A stretch of DNA of 64,000 nucleotides, taken from SZUA-547 sp963669315 (GTDB taxonomy: Bacteria > Pseudomonadota > Alphaproteobacteria > Rhodobacterales > Rhodobacteraceae). The translations under genes and the position numbers were made by a program. Positions 45,778 through 55,449 of the stretch are shown here, one piece after another. Location: the NCBI GenBank assembly GCA_963669315.1, contig OY770021.1, forward strand, positions 310,001-374,000, written 5' to 3'. The stretch's first letter is position 1. Each line of letters starts with the position of its first letter. The notes below the pieces were generated by a model. The model worked only from the letters and a program-made list of their open reading frames with translations, was not told the DNA's origin and searched no databases.

Positions 45778-46257
45778 TCACTCCCTGTAGGTTTCGTTCA
45801 ACTGCCGCCATAGCCATCCACGGCCATCAGGCAAAATTAGAGCAATTCTGTCAAACCCTTGTGGCGCATTGCGAGCCGCGACAATCACCTCCGCGCCGGG
45901 AGATTGCGCGAGCCCCGCCAATGTCTCCGCATCGAAACATTCGAACCAGTTGGGCGCAACCAGCGGATCAAGAGGAATCCCCGCCTTTCGGGCTTCGCCG
46001 GTCAGGGGCGCAGACGCCTGGACCGCGCGATTCAGATCGGCCGGATCGGAGAGGCGAAAACAGGCCCGCAGTTTCAGCGGACTGGTGGCGGCGTCGATCT
46101 GGGAGTAATCCGTCACCGGGATCGAGAGACCGGCGATCTCGATGGCCTCGGCTCCCTCGGCGCTCTCGTAATACGCATGGTTCTGAAACCACCAGAGCGC
46201 GACCGCAAATACCACAGTCAGGGCGATCAGGCCTATGATCAGGTTGCGGCCGCTCAT
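45778..46257 (-). CDS. DUF6446-type membrane-anchored protein
   Basis: 159 residues. N-terminal TM helix (NLIIGLIALTVVFAVALWWF) then a periplasmic domain with LKLRACFRLSDPADL and WFECFDAETLAGL, ending in GRGWLWRQLNETYRE. This protein sits between glyQ and glyS throughout Rhodobacterales, which is why I assign DUF6446; its role is unknown. It starts 3 nt after glyQ ends. Confidence 0.8.
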   Translation of the reverse strand: MSGRNLIIGLIALTVVFAVALWWFQNHAYYESAEGAEAIEIAGLSIPVTDYSQIDAATSPLKLRACFRLSDPADLNRAVQASAPLTGEARKAGIPLDPLVAPNWFECFDAETLAGLAQSPGAEVIVAARNAPQGFDRIALILPDGRGWLWRQLNETYRE

Positions 46258-46260
46258 GGA

Positions 46261-47229
46261 TCAGGCCTCCGCCCCGTCCGCAACTTCAACGCCGCCCAAT
46301 TTCGTCGCCATGAAGGCGTCGGCGCAAAGCTTCGCCAGCGCCCGCACCCGGCCGATATAGGCCTGCCTTTCGGTCACCGAGATCACACCGCGCGCATCCA
46401 GAAGGTTGAAGATGTGGCTGGCCTTGATGCACTGGTCATAGGCGGGATGGGCCATGACGATATGCTTTCCGCTGCGCGGATCAGCGGCGGGAAACTGCTC
46501 CCGATCAAGAAGCCGCGCGCATTCCGCCTCAGCGGCCTTGAAGGCGGAAAACAACGCGTCCGTGCCGGCGGCGTCGAAATTGTGCCGGCTGTATTCCTCC
46601 TCCGTCTGGCGGAATACATCGCCATAGGTCAGAGGGATCGGCGCATCGGGCGCGTTATAGGGCATGTCCATAACGTGATCGACGCCGAGGACATACATCG
46701 CCAACCGCTCAAGCCCGTAAGTCAGCTCACCTGACACCGGACGGCAATCATGACCGCCAACCTGCTGAAAATAGGTGAACTGGCTAACCTCCATGCCATC
46801 GCACCAGACCTCCCAACCCAGGCCCCAGGCCCCCAGGGTCGGGCTTTCCCAGTCATCCTCGACAAATCGGATGTCGTGCAGGTCCATATCGATACCGATC
46901 GCCTGCAGCGACCCCAGATAGATCGCCTGCAGGTCCGGCGGGCTGGGTTTGATCAGCACCTGATACTGATAGTAATGCTGCAACCTGTTCGGGTTCTCGC
47001 CATAGCGCCCGTCGGTCGGGCGGCGCGAGGGCTGCACGTAGGCCGCCGCCCATGGCGTCGGACCCAGTGAACGCAGGGTCGTCGCAGGATGAAACGTGCC
47101 GGCGCCAACCTCCATGTCATAGGGCTGCAAAACCGCGCAGCCCTTTCCCGCCCAATAGTCCGACAGGCGAAGAATGATTTCCTGGAACGAACGCGGCTTG
47201 GCCGCGTCAGTGATAGCAGTTTCGGACAT
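46261..47229 (-). CDS. glyQ: Glycyl-tRNA synthetase alpha subunit
   Basis: 322 residues, class II catalytic subunit. SFQEIILRLSDYWAGKGCAVLQPYDMEVGAGTFHPAT and NRLQHYYQYQVLIKP (motif 2) are diagnostic, and YGLERLAMYVLGV is motif 3. First gene of the glyQ-DUF6446-gltS-glyS unit; divergent from the Lys-rich pair across a 193-bp spacer. Confidence 0.97.
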   Translation of the reverse strand: MSETAITDAAKPRSFQEIILRLSDYWAGKGCAVLQPYDMEVGAGTFHPATTLRSLGPTPWAAAYVQPSRRPTDGRYGENPNRLQHYYQYQVLIKPSPPDLQAIYLGSLQAIGIDMDLHDIRFVEDDWESPTLGAWGLGWEVWCDGMEVSQFTYFQQVGGHDCRPVSGELTYGLERLAMYVLGVDHVMDMPYNAPDAPIPLTYGDVFRQTEEEYSRHNFDAAGTDALFSAFKAAEAECARLLDREQFPAADPRSGKHIVMAHPAYDQCIKASHIFNLLDARGVISVTERQAYIGRVRALAKLCADAFMATKLGGVEVADGAEA

Positions 47230-47422
47230 GTCAGGCGCACCTTGCTCGCCGCCCCTCGCGCGGCGCGCGGACCCTAGCGGCGGGAGGGCGAAGGGTCAAC
47301 GATCCGGCCCGGATGGATACGATGGAAAGTCGAGTTGATGACGGTTGACCGACTTGAACGAGCCGTAAGACTTGAACACCCGATTCGCGTTCAATTTCCA
47401 GTCGATAGCAGGAGCAATTGAG

Positions 47423-47929
47423 ATGAAGTTCACCAAGCTTGAAATCGCCGACCCACTAAGCAAAGCGGTCGCCAACTCGCTACCGCTTTACCGCAAGGCG
47501 CCTGGCAACCAGAAAGGCGGCATCCGCATACAGGTCTCAAAGCGGATGGAGGAGATCATCAAGACTCAGGGGAAAACCTATCTCGCTGAAGAGAAGGCCT
47601 ATGTCGATGCGGTCAAGAAAAGCACGAAGGACATGAAAGCAACCTTCGCCAAAGCGACGGCCGACATTAAGGCGCTTCAGAAGCTGAAGCATAAGGCGAA
47701 GAACGAGAAAGAGATCAAAGCGCTGCACACCCGTATCGATCAGTCCTTCGTGTTCGGGTCGGCCCTGATGGGCGACATGAACAAGTGGGCGAACGATCTG
47801 GCCGCGCATCAGGGCAGGCGCGGCGATGTGATCCCCAGCGATGAAGACGCCAAAGAACTGCTGGGCGACGACGAGATCAAGCGACTGGACGCGATCTTCA
47901 AGAAGATCCGAGAGAGGGGGTCGGCCTGA
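47423..47929 (+). CDS. Unknown Lys-rich helical protein 1
   Basis: 168 residues from the ATG at 47423 (AGGAG upstream); an in-frame start at 47372 has no ribosome site. No signal peptide, TM or known domain. Lys/Glu/Ala-rich, predicted long helices (EEKAYVDAVKKSTKDMKATFAKATADIKALQKLKHKAKNEKEIK). First of a two-gene unit with the similarly composed next gene. Its composition resembles the N-terminal half of the ART protein at 59.8-61.9 kb, but I see no clear alignment. Confidence 0.7.
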   Translation: MKFTKLEIADPLSKAVANSLPLYRKAPGNQKGGIRIQVSKRMEEIIKTQGKTYLAEEKAYVDAVKKSTKDMKATFAKATADIKALQKLKHKAKNEKEIKALHTRIDQSFVFGSALMGDMNKWANDLAAHQGRRGDVIPSDEDAKELLGDDEIKRLDAIFKKIRERGSA

Positions 47930-47967
47930 TCGCTTCATTAAAATCGCCGAGAGCGCAGGCCGAAGAA

Positions 47968-48480
47968 ATGCTCAAGCGCCTAGAGACGTTCACCAAGGCC
48001 GCCGCAATCGCTGCAAAGGATCTTCTGAACGCGCACGAGATTGAGAATTTCGCCACCGGAGAACTGGATGAACTGGAAAAACCGAGCACTGGGGATGTAG
48101 CTGTCGTCGACCAGTTGCTTGGGCCGATGGGCGGCGCGATCGACAACGCAATGAAGGGATTGCAAAGTTTTCTTAAGGACAAGAAGAAGATTACCGCCAA
48201 ATCTCTTAAGGCGACACAGACGTTTCATAACCGAAATATCGTTACGAGGAGCGGACACCTGAAAGAGTCCGAGGCCCGCAACGAGACGATTAAGAACAGC
48301 TGCGCCGAGATTCAGAAAGCGGTGAAGAAGGCGGGCAAGGACTCGATCCCGCCGGATGTGGCCAAGCGTCTTGCTGAGATAATCGCCAAGGCCAAAGCGA
48401 ATGAAAAAGCGCTGAAGGGTCATCAGAAGTCATTCGCCAAATACGAAAAGGCGGTGAACAAGGATTTGGCCAAGGTTTAG
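47968..48480 (+). CDS. Unknown Lys-rich helical protein 2
   Basis: 170 residues. The frame stays open 5' of the ATG back into the previous gene, so a non-ATG start near 47926 overlapping the upstream stop cannot be excluded. Helical and basic throughout (LKDKKKITAKSLKATQTFHNRNIVTRSG; AEIIAKAKANEKALKGHQKSFAKYEKAVNK), with a short Gly-containing hydrophobic stretch (VVDQLLGPMGGAIDNAM). No recognised family. Probably cotranscribed with the preceding gene. Confidence 0.68.
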   Translation: MLKRLETFTKAAAIAAKDLLNAHEIENFATGELDELEKPSTGDVAVVDQLLGPMGGAIDNAMKGLQSFLKDKKKITAKSLKATQTFHNRNIVTRSGHLKESEARNETIKNSCAEIQKAVKKAGKDSIPPDVAKRLAEIIAKAKANEKALKGHQKSFAKYEKAVNKDLAKV

Positions 48481-48588
48481 CTGAAGTAGCGCTCGCCATC
48501 AGGGGACGAGAGCCCCTCGCCGCTGGACAAGCCAAAGCGCATCGTCCTATTTACCGGCCATGACCAAGCAAAACGCTAAGGTTTCCGA

Positions 48589-50292
48589 ATGAACGCCGCG
48601 GAGGACCGCGCCAAAACGGCCATCGGCCATGGCGCGCGGCTATGGCGGCCGCGTTTCGACGGCTGGACCGCGGGCGCGCTGGTTATCGCGCTTCTTGTCG
48701 CCGCGCCGTTGCTGGCGGTCGGCTGGATGGCGCTCTTTCCGCGAGAGAATATCTGGCCGCACCTGATCGCGACGGCGCTGCCACGCTATTTGGGCAACAC
48801 GCTGATCCTGATGGCGCTTGTGGGCTTGGGCTCTGCGATGATCGGCGCCGGCGCCGCCTGGCTTGTCACTATGAAACGTTTTCCGATGCGCGGCGTTTTC
48901 GACTGGGCGCTGCTCGCGCCCCTCGCGGTGCCCGCCTATATCGGGGCCTATGCGCTGGTCGAAATGCTGGAATACGCAGGCCCGGTTCAGACCGGGCTTC
49001 GGGAGTTGTTCGGATGGCGCGACGCGCGGGACTATTGGTTTCCTGAAATCCGCTCCATCTGGTCGGCCGCGTTCGTTCTAACTTTGTCGCTCTATCCTTA
49101 CGTCTACCTTTTGGCCCGGTCCGCGTTTCGCGAGCAATCGATTTGCGCGCTGGAAGTTTCGCGTTCTCTGGGCGCCGGGCCATGGTCGTGCTTCTTCAGG
49201 GTCGCCTTACCCCTGGCCCGTCCCGCCGTTGTCGCAGGCTCTGCGATTGCGATGATGGAGACGTTGAACGATTTCGGCGCAGTCGACTATTTTGCGGTCC
49301 CGACCCTGACGGCAGGCGTGTTCGCGATCTGGATGGAAAGCTCGAATGTCGGCGGCGCGGCGCAGATATCCTCTGTCATGCTGATGTTCGTGTTGGCGCT
49401 GCTGGGTCTTGAGCGCGGCGCCCGGCGCGGGCGGCGCTATCACAACATGTCGCGCCGTTACCGCCCGATCATGCGCGAAGAAATGCGCCCGTTCTGGCGC
49501 TGGGTGGCCTTTGCAGGCTGCGCGACCCCGCTGACACTTGGATTTCTGGCGCCGGTCGGCGTCATCCTGTGGCGATCGCTGGGCCATCTGGAGCAGTGGC
49601 TGGAGCGCGATTTCTGGGCGGCGGTTCTGAATACGGCCTGGCTGGCCGGGCTGGCGGCGATCATCGCGGCGGGCGCGGGGCTGTTTCTGGTCTACGGCGC
49701 GCGAAGCTCGCGCTCCTCGCTGCCGCGCCGACTGGGTCAGGCGGCGACGATCGGCTATGCGGCGCCTGGCGCGGTTCTGGCCGTTGGCGTGATCGTGCCC
49801 GCGGCGACGTTGGACCGGATGATTTCCGGCGCGATGAGCGATTGGTTCGGCTTGGCGACAGGCCTGATCCTGACGGGCAGCGCGGCGGGTCTGATCTACG
49901 CCTACGTCGCGCGGTTCTCCGCCATCGCATATGGCGCGATCGACGGCGCTTTCGGACGGGTGACGCCATCAATGGAGATGGCGGCGCGAACATTGGGCGA
50001 AAACAAGGGCGGCGCGCTGCGCCGGGTGCATCTTCCTATCATCAAGGGCTCGGTTCTGACCGCCGCGCTGCTGATCTTCGTGGATGCGGCGAAAGAGCTG
50101 CCAGCGACTCTGATCCTGCGCCCGTTCGATTTCGATACACTGGCCACGCGGGTCTACACCTATGCGTCGTTGGAGCAACTTGAACAGGCAGCGCCCGCCG
50201 CGCTGGCGATCATGGCGGTCGGACTGGTTCCGGTGGCGATCCTGATCCGTACGCTCGGCGCCTATCGGCCCGGAGAAGGCGACCACTCGTAA
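48589..50292 (+). CDS. Ferric iron-type ABC transporter permease (FbpB-like)
   Basis: 567 residues, two fused permease halves with about 12 TM helices. Both EAA loops that dock the ATPase are visible: EVSRSLGAGPWSCFFRVALPLARPAVVAG and EMAARTLGENKGGALRRVHLPIIKGSVLTA. The arrangement matches FbpB/SfuB iron transporters; thiamine or putrescine systems are less likely because both halves are in one chain. No binding protein or ATPase gene is adjacent, so its partners are encoded elsewhere. Confidence 0.9.
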   Translation: MNAAEDRAKTAIGHGARLWRPRFDGWTAGALVIALLVAAPLLAVGWMALFPRENIWPHLIATALPRYLGNTLILMALVGLGSAMIGAGAAWLVTMKRFPMRGVFDWALLAPLAVPAYIGAYALVEMLEYAGPVQTGLRELFGWRDARDYWFPEIRSIWSAAFVLTLSLYPYVYLLARSAFREQSICALEVSRSLGAGPWSCFFRVALPLARPAVVAGSAIAMMETLNDFGAVDYFAVPTLTAGVFAIWMESSNVGGAAQISSVMLMFVLALLGLERGARRGRRYHNMSRRYRPIMREEMRPFWRWVAFAGCATPLTLGFLAPVGVILWRSLGHLEQWLERDFWAAVLNTAWLAGLAAIIAAGAGLFLVYGARSSRSSLPRRLGQAATIGYAAPGAVLAVGVIVPAATLDRMISGAMSDWFGLATGLILTGSAAGLIYAYVARFSAIAYGAIDGAFGRVTPSMEMAARTLGENKGGALRRVHLPIIKGSVLTAALLIFVDAAKELPATLILRPFDFDTLATRVYTYASLEQLEQAAPAALAIMAVGLVPVAILIRTLGAYRPGEGDHS

Positions 50293-50418
50293 AGCCTGCG
50301 TGACATCCTCGCGCGCCGTCTCTTGCCCGCCGCGAAATTTCGCTAACATCGAGAGATAGATTCGATTTCCGCCGCTGCGAGCGCACGCCGCTCGGCCGGC
50401 CATACCCAAAGGTTTCGA

Positions 50419-52468
50419 ATGAAACTGGTCAAATTCGCCCTCATCGCAGTCGCATCGCTGCTGTTCATTGTCGTCGTTGGCGCGGGCGTCGCCTTTTTCC
50501 TGATCCCGGCGGAAAAGCTAGCGGTGGTGGCGGCCGTTGAGGTGAAAAAAGCCACGGGCCGCGACCTGTCGATCACCGGCGATGTCTCCCCATCGCTTTA
50601 TCCGGTGCTGGGCGCCACGGTGACGCAGGCGACTCTGTCCAATGCAGACTGGGCCTCGGACGAAAACTTGTTCTCGGTGGGCGAAGCGACATTGGGCGTG
50701 CGGGTCATGCCATTATTGTCCGGCCGGATTGAGATTGAGGAAATCCGACTAACCGACGCCGCCATCGCTTTGGAGGTCTCGGCTGACGGCGAACCGAACT
50801 GGACGTTTGAAGATCGTCCGGGGGGCGATCCCGCCTCTCCCCAGAACCGCGGCGCTGAATCAAGCAGCTCTGCGGGCGATGAAGAACGCGAGATCGAGCT
50901 TACGCAGATCGGCCGTATCCGTCTGGTTCTGGAGAATGCGGCGATCACCTTTGATAATCGGGCGAGCGGCAGGTCGTTCGCCACTCGGGACTTTGCCCTC
51001 GCCGCGAATTTGGAAAGCCCTGACCAGCCCCTAGAAGTCGAGGGCGCGGGCGTTCTCAACGATCAGAAGTTCAACCTGTCGCTAACCCTGACGACACCGC
51101 TGAAGCTGGCTGGCGGCGACCCGGCGCTGTTGGACCTGTCGGCCGGATTCGGCGGCGCGGCGCTGGATTACACGGGAACGGTGACCGGATTCGCCGGTGG
51201 GGCCAAGCCATCCGCCAAAGGTGCGCTCAGCGCATCGGCGGATGACCTGCCTTCGCTGGTTTCGGCCTTGGGCGCCGCCCCGCCGGGCGCGACCGACGAT
51301 ACATTCCAAAGCCTCTCATTCGATGGGCAAGTGGCCCTCTCAGGCAACGCGGCGGAACTGTCCGGCATGGCGATCACGCTGGATGGTCAAACAGTGTCCG
51401 GAAACGCTTCGTTCGATCTGGGCGGCGCGCGCCCTCTTTTGATCGCATCGTTGCTGGCGGATGACCTGAACCTTGCGCCGTATATGCGCGGCGACTCGAA
51501 GGGCGGTTCCGGGAAAAAAGGGGCGGGCGGAGCTAAAAAAGGCGGCGCAAAGACGGGCTCAAGCGCTAGAAGCTGGAGCAAAGAGCCAATCGACTTGTCA
51601 GTTTTGAAAGCCATCGACGCAGACGTCTCGGTCAAGGCGCAGTCCTTGCTGCTGGACAAGGGGACAATCCGCGATGCGGACCTTCGCGCAACGCTCAAAA
51701 ATGGCGAATTAACGCTACAGATCATTGAACTCAGCATGTTCGACGGCGGCGCGTCGGGGGACATTCGCATCAACGGCGCCGGTGTTCCGAAAATCGGCGC
51801 TGACCTGAAGATCGACAGCGTGCAGTTGTTCCAGATTCTGTCCAGCCTCGCCGACGTCGAAAAGCTTGAAGGGCTGGGCGCCGCGACAATCAATGTGAGA
51901 AGCGGCGGCAAGAACCTGAACGCGATCATGAATCACCTGCGAGGGACAGCCTCGATGCGGTTGACCGACGGCGCGATCCTGGGGATCAACCTAGCGGCGA
52001 TGGCGCGCAACGCGACCGGCGCGTTCTCGCTGGGGGGTGATAACGTGCGGAAGACCGACTTCCGCCGAGATCTCCGCCAGTTTCAAGATCAAGAAGGGCG
52101 TCGCGAGGAATTCTGACCTGATCTTCCTCGGCCCCCTCCTCCGCGCGACCGGCGCCGGGAAAATCGACCTCGGGTCGCGCAGCCTGAATTACCGGGTCAC
52201 GCCTCGGGCGGTCGCCTCTCTGGTCGGTCAGGGAGGAGATGCAGGACTTGGCGGCATCGCGGTGCCGGTGATCATTTCCGGCCCCTGGTCAGACCCCAAC
52301 TACGCGCCTGACCTTGCCGGCGCTATTACCGGCATCGTCACTGATCAGGCTTCCGTCGCCGGAACCGCGCTGGGCGCGGCGAAAGGGGCCGGAGGGTTGG
52401 TCGGCGATGTCGGCTCGGGCGTTGGAGGCGCGCTTGGCGGCGCTCTGAAAGGCTTGTTCGGCAAGTAA
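50419..52468 (+). pseudogene. AsmA-family protein gene with a +1 frameshift
   Basis: The first frame (50419-52062, 548 codons) has an N-terminal TM (LVKFALIAVASLLFIVVVGAGVAFFLI) and AsmA-type repeats; it then runs off into FRRDLRQFQDQ and stops at 52116. Homology continues in another frame from 52064 (AEISASFKIKKGVARNSDLIFLGPLLRATGAGKIDLGSR) to 52468. Removing one C at 52062/52063 restores a single ~683-codon frame of usual AsmA length. AsmA-like proteins bridge inner and outer membranes in phospholipid transport. A sequencing error, a real null mutation or rare frameshifting are all possible. Confidence 0.85.
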
Positions 52469-52542
52469 CGTGAGCGCGAGACGAAGACTGGCGCACGGCG
52501 CTTGAACCCGGCCGCGACCGCCAGTATTGAAGGCGATCTGGG

Positions 52543-52618
52543 GCCGGCTTAGCTCAGCTGGTAGAGCACCTGATTTGTAATCAGGGGGTCAGGGGTTCAA
52601 GTCCCTTAGCCGGCACCA
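52543..52618 (+). tRNA. tRNA-Thr (anticodon TGT), likely attachment site
   Basis: 76 nt with encoded CCA. Acceptor arms GCCGGCT and AGCCGGC pair; anticodon loop TTTGTAA gives TGT; T-arm GGGGTTCAAGTCCC. The integrase gene begins 129 nt downstream in the same orientation, as in elements integrated at a tRNA 3' end. Confidence 0.96.
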
Positions 52619-52747
52619 ATAAAATCAATGACTTAGCCTCTCAACATCGAACTCACCAAACTAACTTGGTGCAAATTTAGTGCACTTAAGTGCGAGCCTT
52701 CCTGACATTTGAGGGACATCTGAGACAATCGGCGATAAAGTTCCGCT

Positions 52748-53794
52748 ATGGCTTGGGTGACGAGAGTCGATGGCAAACGAGGCGTCCGCTGGAAGGCGGT
52801 GATCCGTAGGCGAGGCTATCCGCCCCAGTCCCAGACTTTCGACCGGAAGACTGACGCAGACAGATGGGCGCGTGCTGTCGAGGCGAAGATGGAAGCCGGG
52901 CGTCACACCCACGTCAGCGAAGCCTCCAAGCGCACCGTGGGCGAACTGATCGATCGATACATTGAAGAGGTGATCCCCACCAAAAAATCAGGCCAAGTTC
53001 AGATCCAGCAGTTGAGACGGTGGAAAGAACAGCTAGGGGATTTACGCCTCTCGGAGCTATCGCCAGATCGCATCCTTGCTGCACGCCATGAGATCGCCAA
53101 GGCGAGCGAGCGCACCTCCAATGGCACCATCAACCGCTATCAAGCCGCCCTCTCCCATGTCCTCGCGGTGGCCGAAAAGACCTACGGCTGGATCGAGATC
53201 AACCCCATACGGCGAGTCCCTAAGCTCAAGGAGCCCCAAGGTCGCGTTCGATATCTGTCGGATGAAGAGCGCGAGGCCTTGCTGACGGCATGCGCCGAGA
53301 GTTCCAATCCCTTCCTGTTACCTATCGTTCTGATCGCCCTCACCACCGGCATGCGGCGGGGGGAAATCGAAGGACTGACGTGGGGGGATATCGATTGGAA
53401 AGAGGACCGAATTCTGATCGAGGAGACAAAGAGCGGGCAACGCAGATCAGCCCCTCTCCTGCCCTTCGCGAAGGAAGCACTAGCTGAAATTCGCCCCGAA
53501 AACCCCGACCCGAAATCATTGGCGTTTCCAGGACGAAGTGGACGACGACCCATCGAGATCAAAAAAGCTTGGTATGCGGCTCTGAGACAAGCGGGGATCG
53601 AAGACTTCCGCTTCCATGATCTCAGGCACACTGCGGCGAGTTATCTGGCTATGGATGGGGCCAGCGTTCCGGAGATCGCAGCCGTATTGGGACATCAGTC
53701 ACATCAGATGGCTGCCAGATACGCGCATCTCAGCGATGGACATACGCGCTCGGTGTTAGAGCGGACGATGGGAAAGATATTCAAGGATGACTGA
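52748..53794 (+). CDS. int: Tyrosine site-specific recombinase (integrase)
   Basis: 348 residues. N-terminal SAM-like core-binding domain (SEASKRTVGELIDRYIEEVIPTKK) and C-terminal catalytic domain with all active-site residues: R203 in TTGMRRGEI, K228 in EETKSGQ, H290/R293 in FHDLRHTA, H316 in LGHQSH and nucleophile Y325 in ARYAHLS. Predicted to integrate and excise the element at tRNA-Thr. It overlaps the next gene by 8 nt. Confidence 0.95.
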   Translation: MAWVTRVDGKRGVRWKAVIRRRGYPPQSQTFDRKTDADRWARAVEAKMEAGRHTHVSEASKRTVGELIDRYIEEVIPTKKSGQVQIQQLRRWKEQLGDLRLSELSPDRILAARHEIAKASERTSNGTINRYQAALSHVLAVAEKTYGWIEINPIRRVPKLKEPQGRVRYLSDEEREALLTACAESSNPFLLPIVLIALTTGMRRGEIEGLTWGDIDWKEDRILIEETKSGQRRSAPLLPFAKEALAEIRPENPDPKSLAFPGRSGRRPIEIKKAWYAALRQAGIEDFRFHDLRHTAASYLAMDGASVPEIAAVLGHQSHQMAARYAHLSDGHTRSVLERTMGKIFKDD

Positions 53795-54398
53795 GAAAAC
53801 ATTTGAAAAGGTGCTGCTCAAATGGATCAAATATCAGGACACATGGGACCTGCAGTCAGCCATCTATCTCCTCAAACAACGAGACCCTGAGACAGCTCAG
53901 GAAGACATAAAATCCGAAAAAAAAGGATCCGTTAATAGTCGGCAGAAGTTCGGTCTGAGGTATTTCACCAAAACCAAGCAAGCAATCTTCGAAAAGAAGA
54001 TGGGCTTGGCCGATCATGCGGACAAAAACCTCGACAAATCGCTCGCAAAAAACTGGGCCGTCTATAAGAGAAACTTCATCGATTTTGCGTCCGACGAATG
54101 GCCGGAAGACGCCGCACCACTCGTCGCCGCGCTGAACGAATACGACAGTTCAAAGAGCACGCATGCGCTGACAGTAAAAATGCGGGAGGCGAAAGACGTC
54201 CATGCTGTGGTGCTAAGTACGATCATCGCAGAATATGGCCTGACGACGGTGAAGAGCCTCACATACAAAAGACTGAGGGAGTTGCTTATCGATCATTGGG
54301 ACAATCCAGCACATGACGTCTACTCGAAGGGCAGTCTTGTGAAGCACCGATTCGAAATAACGCAAAAGGCGGTCAAGATGGTCAAAGGTTTTAAGTGA
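53787..54398 (+). CDS. Unknown protein following the integrase
   Basis: 203 residues, not recognised. Soluble, Lys-rich, mostly helical, with FGLRYFTKTKQAIFEKKMGLADHADKNLDKSL and a C-terminal RFEITQKAVKMVKGFK. It overlaps int by 8 nt, so it is likely translated with it. No DNA-binding motif is certain. Confidence 0.7.
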   Translation: MTEKTFEKVLLKWIKYQDTWDLQSAIYLLKQRDPETAQEDIKSEKKGSVNSRQKFGLRYFTKTKQAIFEKKMGLADHADKNLDKSLAKNWAVYKRNFIDFASDEWPEDAAPLVAALNEYDSSKSTHALTVKMREAKDVHAVVLSTIIAEYGLTTVKSLTYKRLRELLIDHWDNPAHDVYSKGSLVKHRFEITQKAVKMVKGFK

Positions 54399-54523
54399 AA
54401 ATACTGACCAAAAAAATTGCCTAATTTCATACTGTTAAGCCAAAAAATTTTCTTGAAAATAGGATTCGCGGCCAAATTTCTGAATCCGTCATGTTTTTCC
54501 GACAACAACCGGAAGGAAATACC

Positions 54524-54793
54524 ATGACGAAACAGGAAGATCTCTCCGCCTGCCCCAGTTTCCAACGGTGGGCGACCATAAAACAAATCGCCGCGATGCA
54601 GCGGTACTCTTGGCTGACCGAATCCGCCATTCGGCATCTGGTGCATGAAGCTTCGGACCGAACCGGCTCCAAGGGCGCAGTTATCCCCGGAAACGGGCTC
54701 GCCTCGGCTGTAATACGTATAGGCCGGAAAGTGCTCATCGATCTCGATCTCTTCGACGAGTGGATCGCCTCTCATCGGGGAGATCAGAAATGA
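54524..54793 (+). CDS. Excisionase/AlpA-like helix-turn-helix protein
   Basis: 89 residues from the ATG at 54524 (AAGGAAA upstream). Pattern of MerR-like excisionases: WATIKQIAAMQRYSWLTESAIRHLVHEA as HTH, then a wing and IRIGRKVLIDLDLFDEWI at the end, as in AlpA/Xis proteins. Likely directs excision or regulates the polymerase genes. ATGA overlap with the next gene. Confidence 0.72.
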   Translation: MTKQEDLSACPSFQRWATIKQIAAMQRYSWLTESAIRHLVHEASDRTGSKGAVIPGNGLASAVIRIGRKVLIDLDLFDEWIASHRGDQK

Positions 54794-55449
54794 GCCAGGA
54801 CCAAAAAGGCCCAACGCCCTTCGAGGCTTCCGCAATCTCCGTCGAGGAGACTGATCAAACTTTGGCCTCGTCGACCCCGGAGCACGTTAAAAGTGACGCA
54901 GCCGAAGGCGGTCTCAACCTCGACGACCTTCGCATCGAGGGCGACATCCTCGGCGACGTCTCAGTTGAGCAACCGTTCGTCACGTTGCCAGTCCGCAAGC
55001 CGGGACGGCAGTCGTTTTTCCGGGTGAACCCGAAGAGGACTCTGTGCACCGCCGTCATCGAGCTTAAGGATGATGGTGAGACATTCGTCGTTTCGAAGAA
55101 GGTAGCCGCAGTTCTTGTGGGCGAACTGCGTCAGGTTCGCCTCTCGCTGTGCATCACCGCCACCGGATCGCTGTTTTTGTGGCCGGTTCCGCTCCCACCG
55201 GCGGACGGCCACGACAACGCGTGGCACAAGAGTGCAAGGAAGGCCGCCGAAATCGCAGAGATGAGGTGGGTTCGAATGGCTGCCGATCGCGAATCTGGCA
55301 GTTACCGCATCATGACCTCGCCTCACTATCCAGAGCCGACATGGCCGAACCATTCAATGGAGCGGATAATCGAGGTCGCTTTCGGCGATGGGCACATTAT
55401 TGACAACCTCGATCATCCGGTGGTCCGCAAGCTCCTCGGACAGCCGTGA
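54790..55449 (+). CDS. Unknown protein preceding the polymerase
   Basis: 219 residues from the ATG at 54790. An acidic disordered N-terminus (~50 residues) leads into a compact domain: VTLPVRKPGRQSFFRVNPKRTLCTAVIELKDDGETFVVSKKV, then SLFLWPVPLPP and RWVRMAADRESGSYRIM. Its stop overlaps the polymerase start (TGATG), so the two proteins may work together, for example as a polymerase accessory or DNA-binding factor (inference from coupling). No family recognised. Confidence 0.72.
   Translation: MSQDQKGPTPFEASAISVEETDQTLASSTPEHVKSDAAEGGLNLDDLRIEGDILGDVSVEQPFVTLPVRKPGRQSFFRVNPKRTLCTAVIELKDDGETFVVSKKVAAVLVGELRQVRLSLCITATGSLFLWPVPLPPADGHDNAWHKSARKAAEIAEMRWVRMAADRESGSYRIMTSPHYPEPTWPNHSMERIIEVAFGDGHIIDNLDHPVVRKLLGQP

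Noticed and set aside
52037..52468. Independent 143-codon gene after the AsmA frame
   Set aside because: Its sequence from 52064 continues the AsmA domain exactly where the first frame loses it; a one-base shift is simpler.
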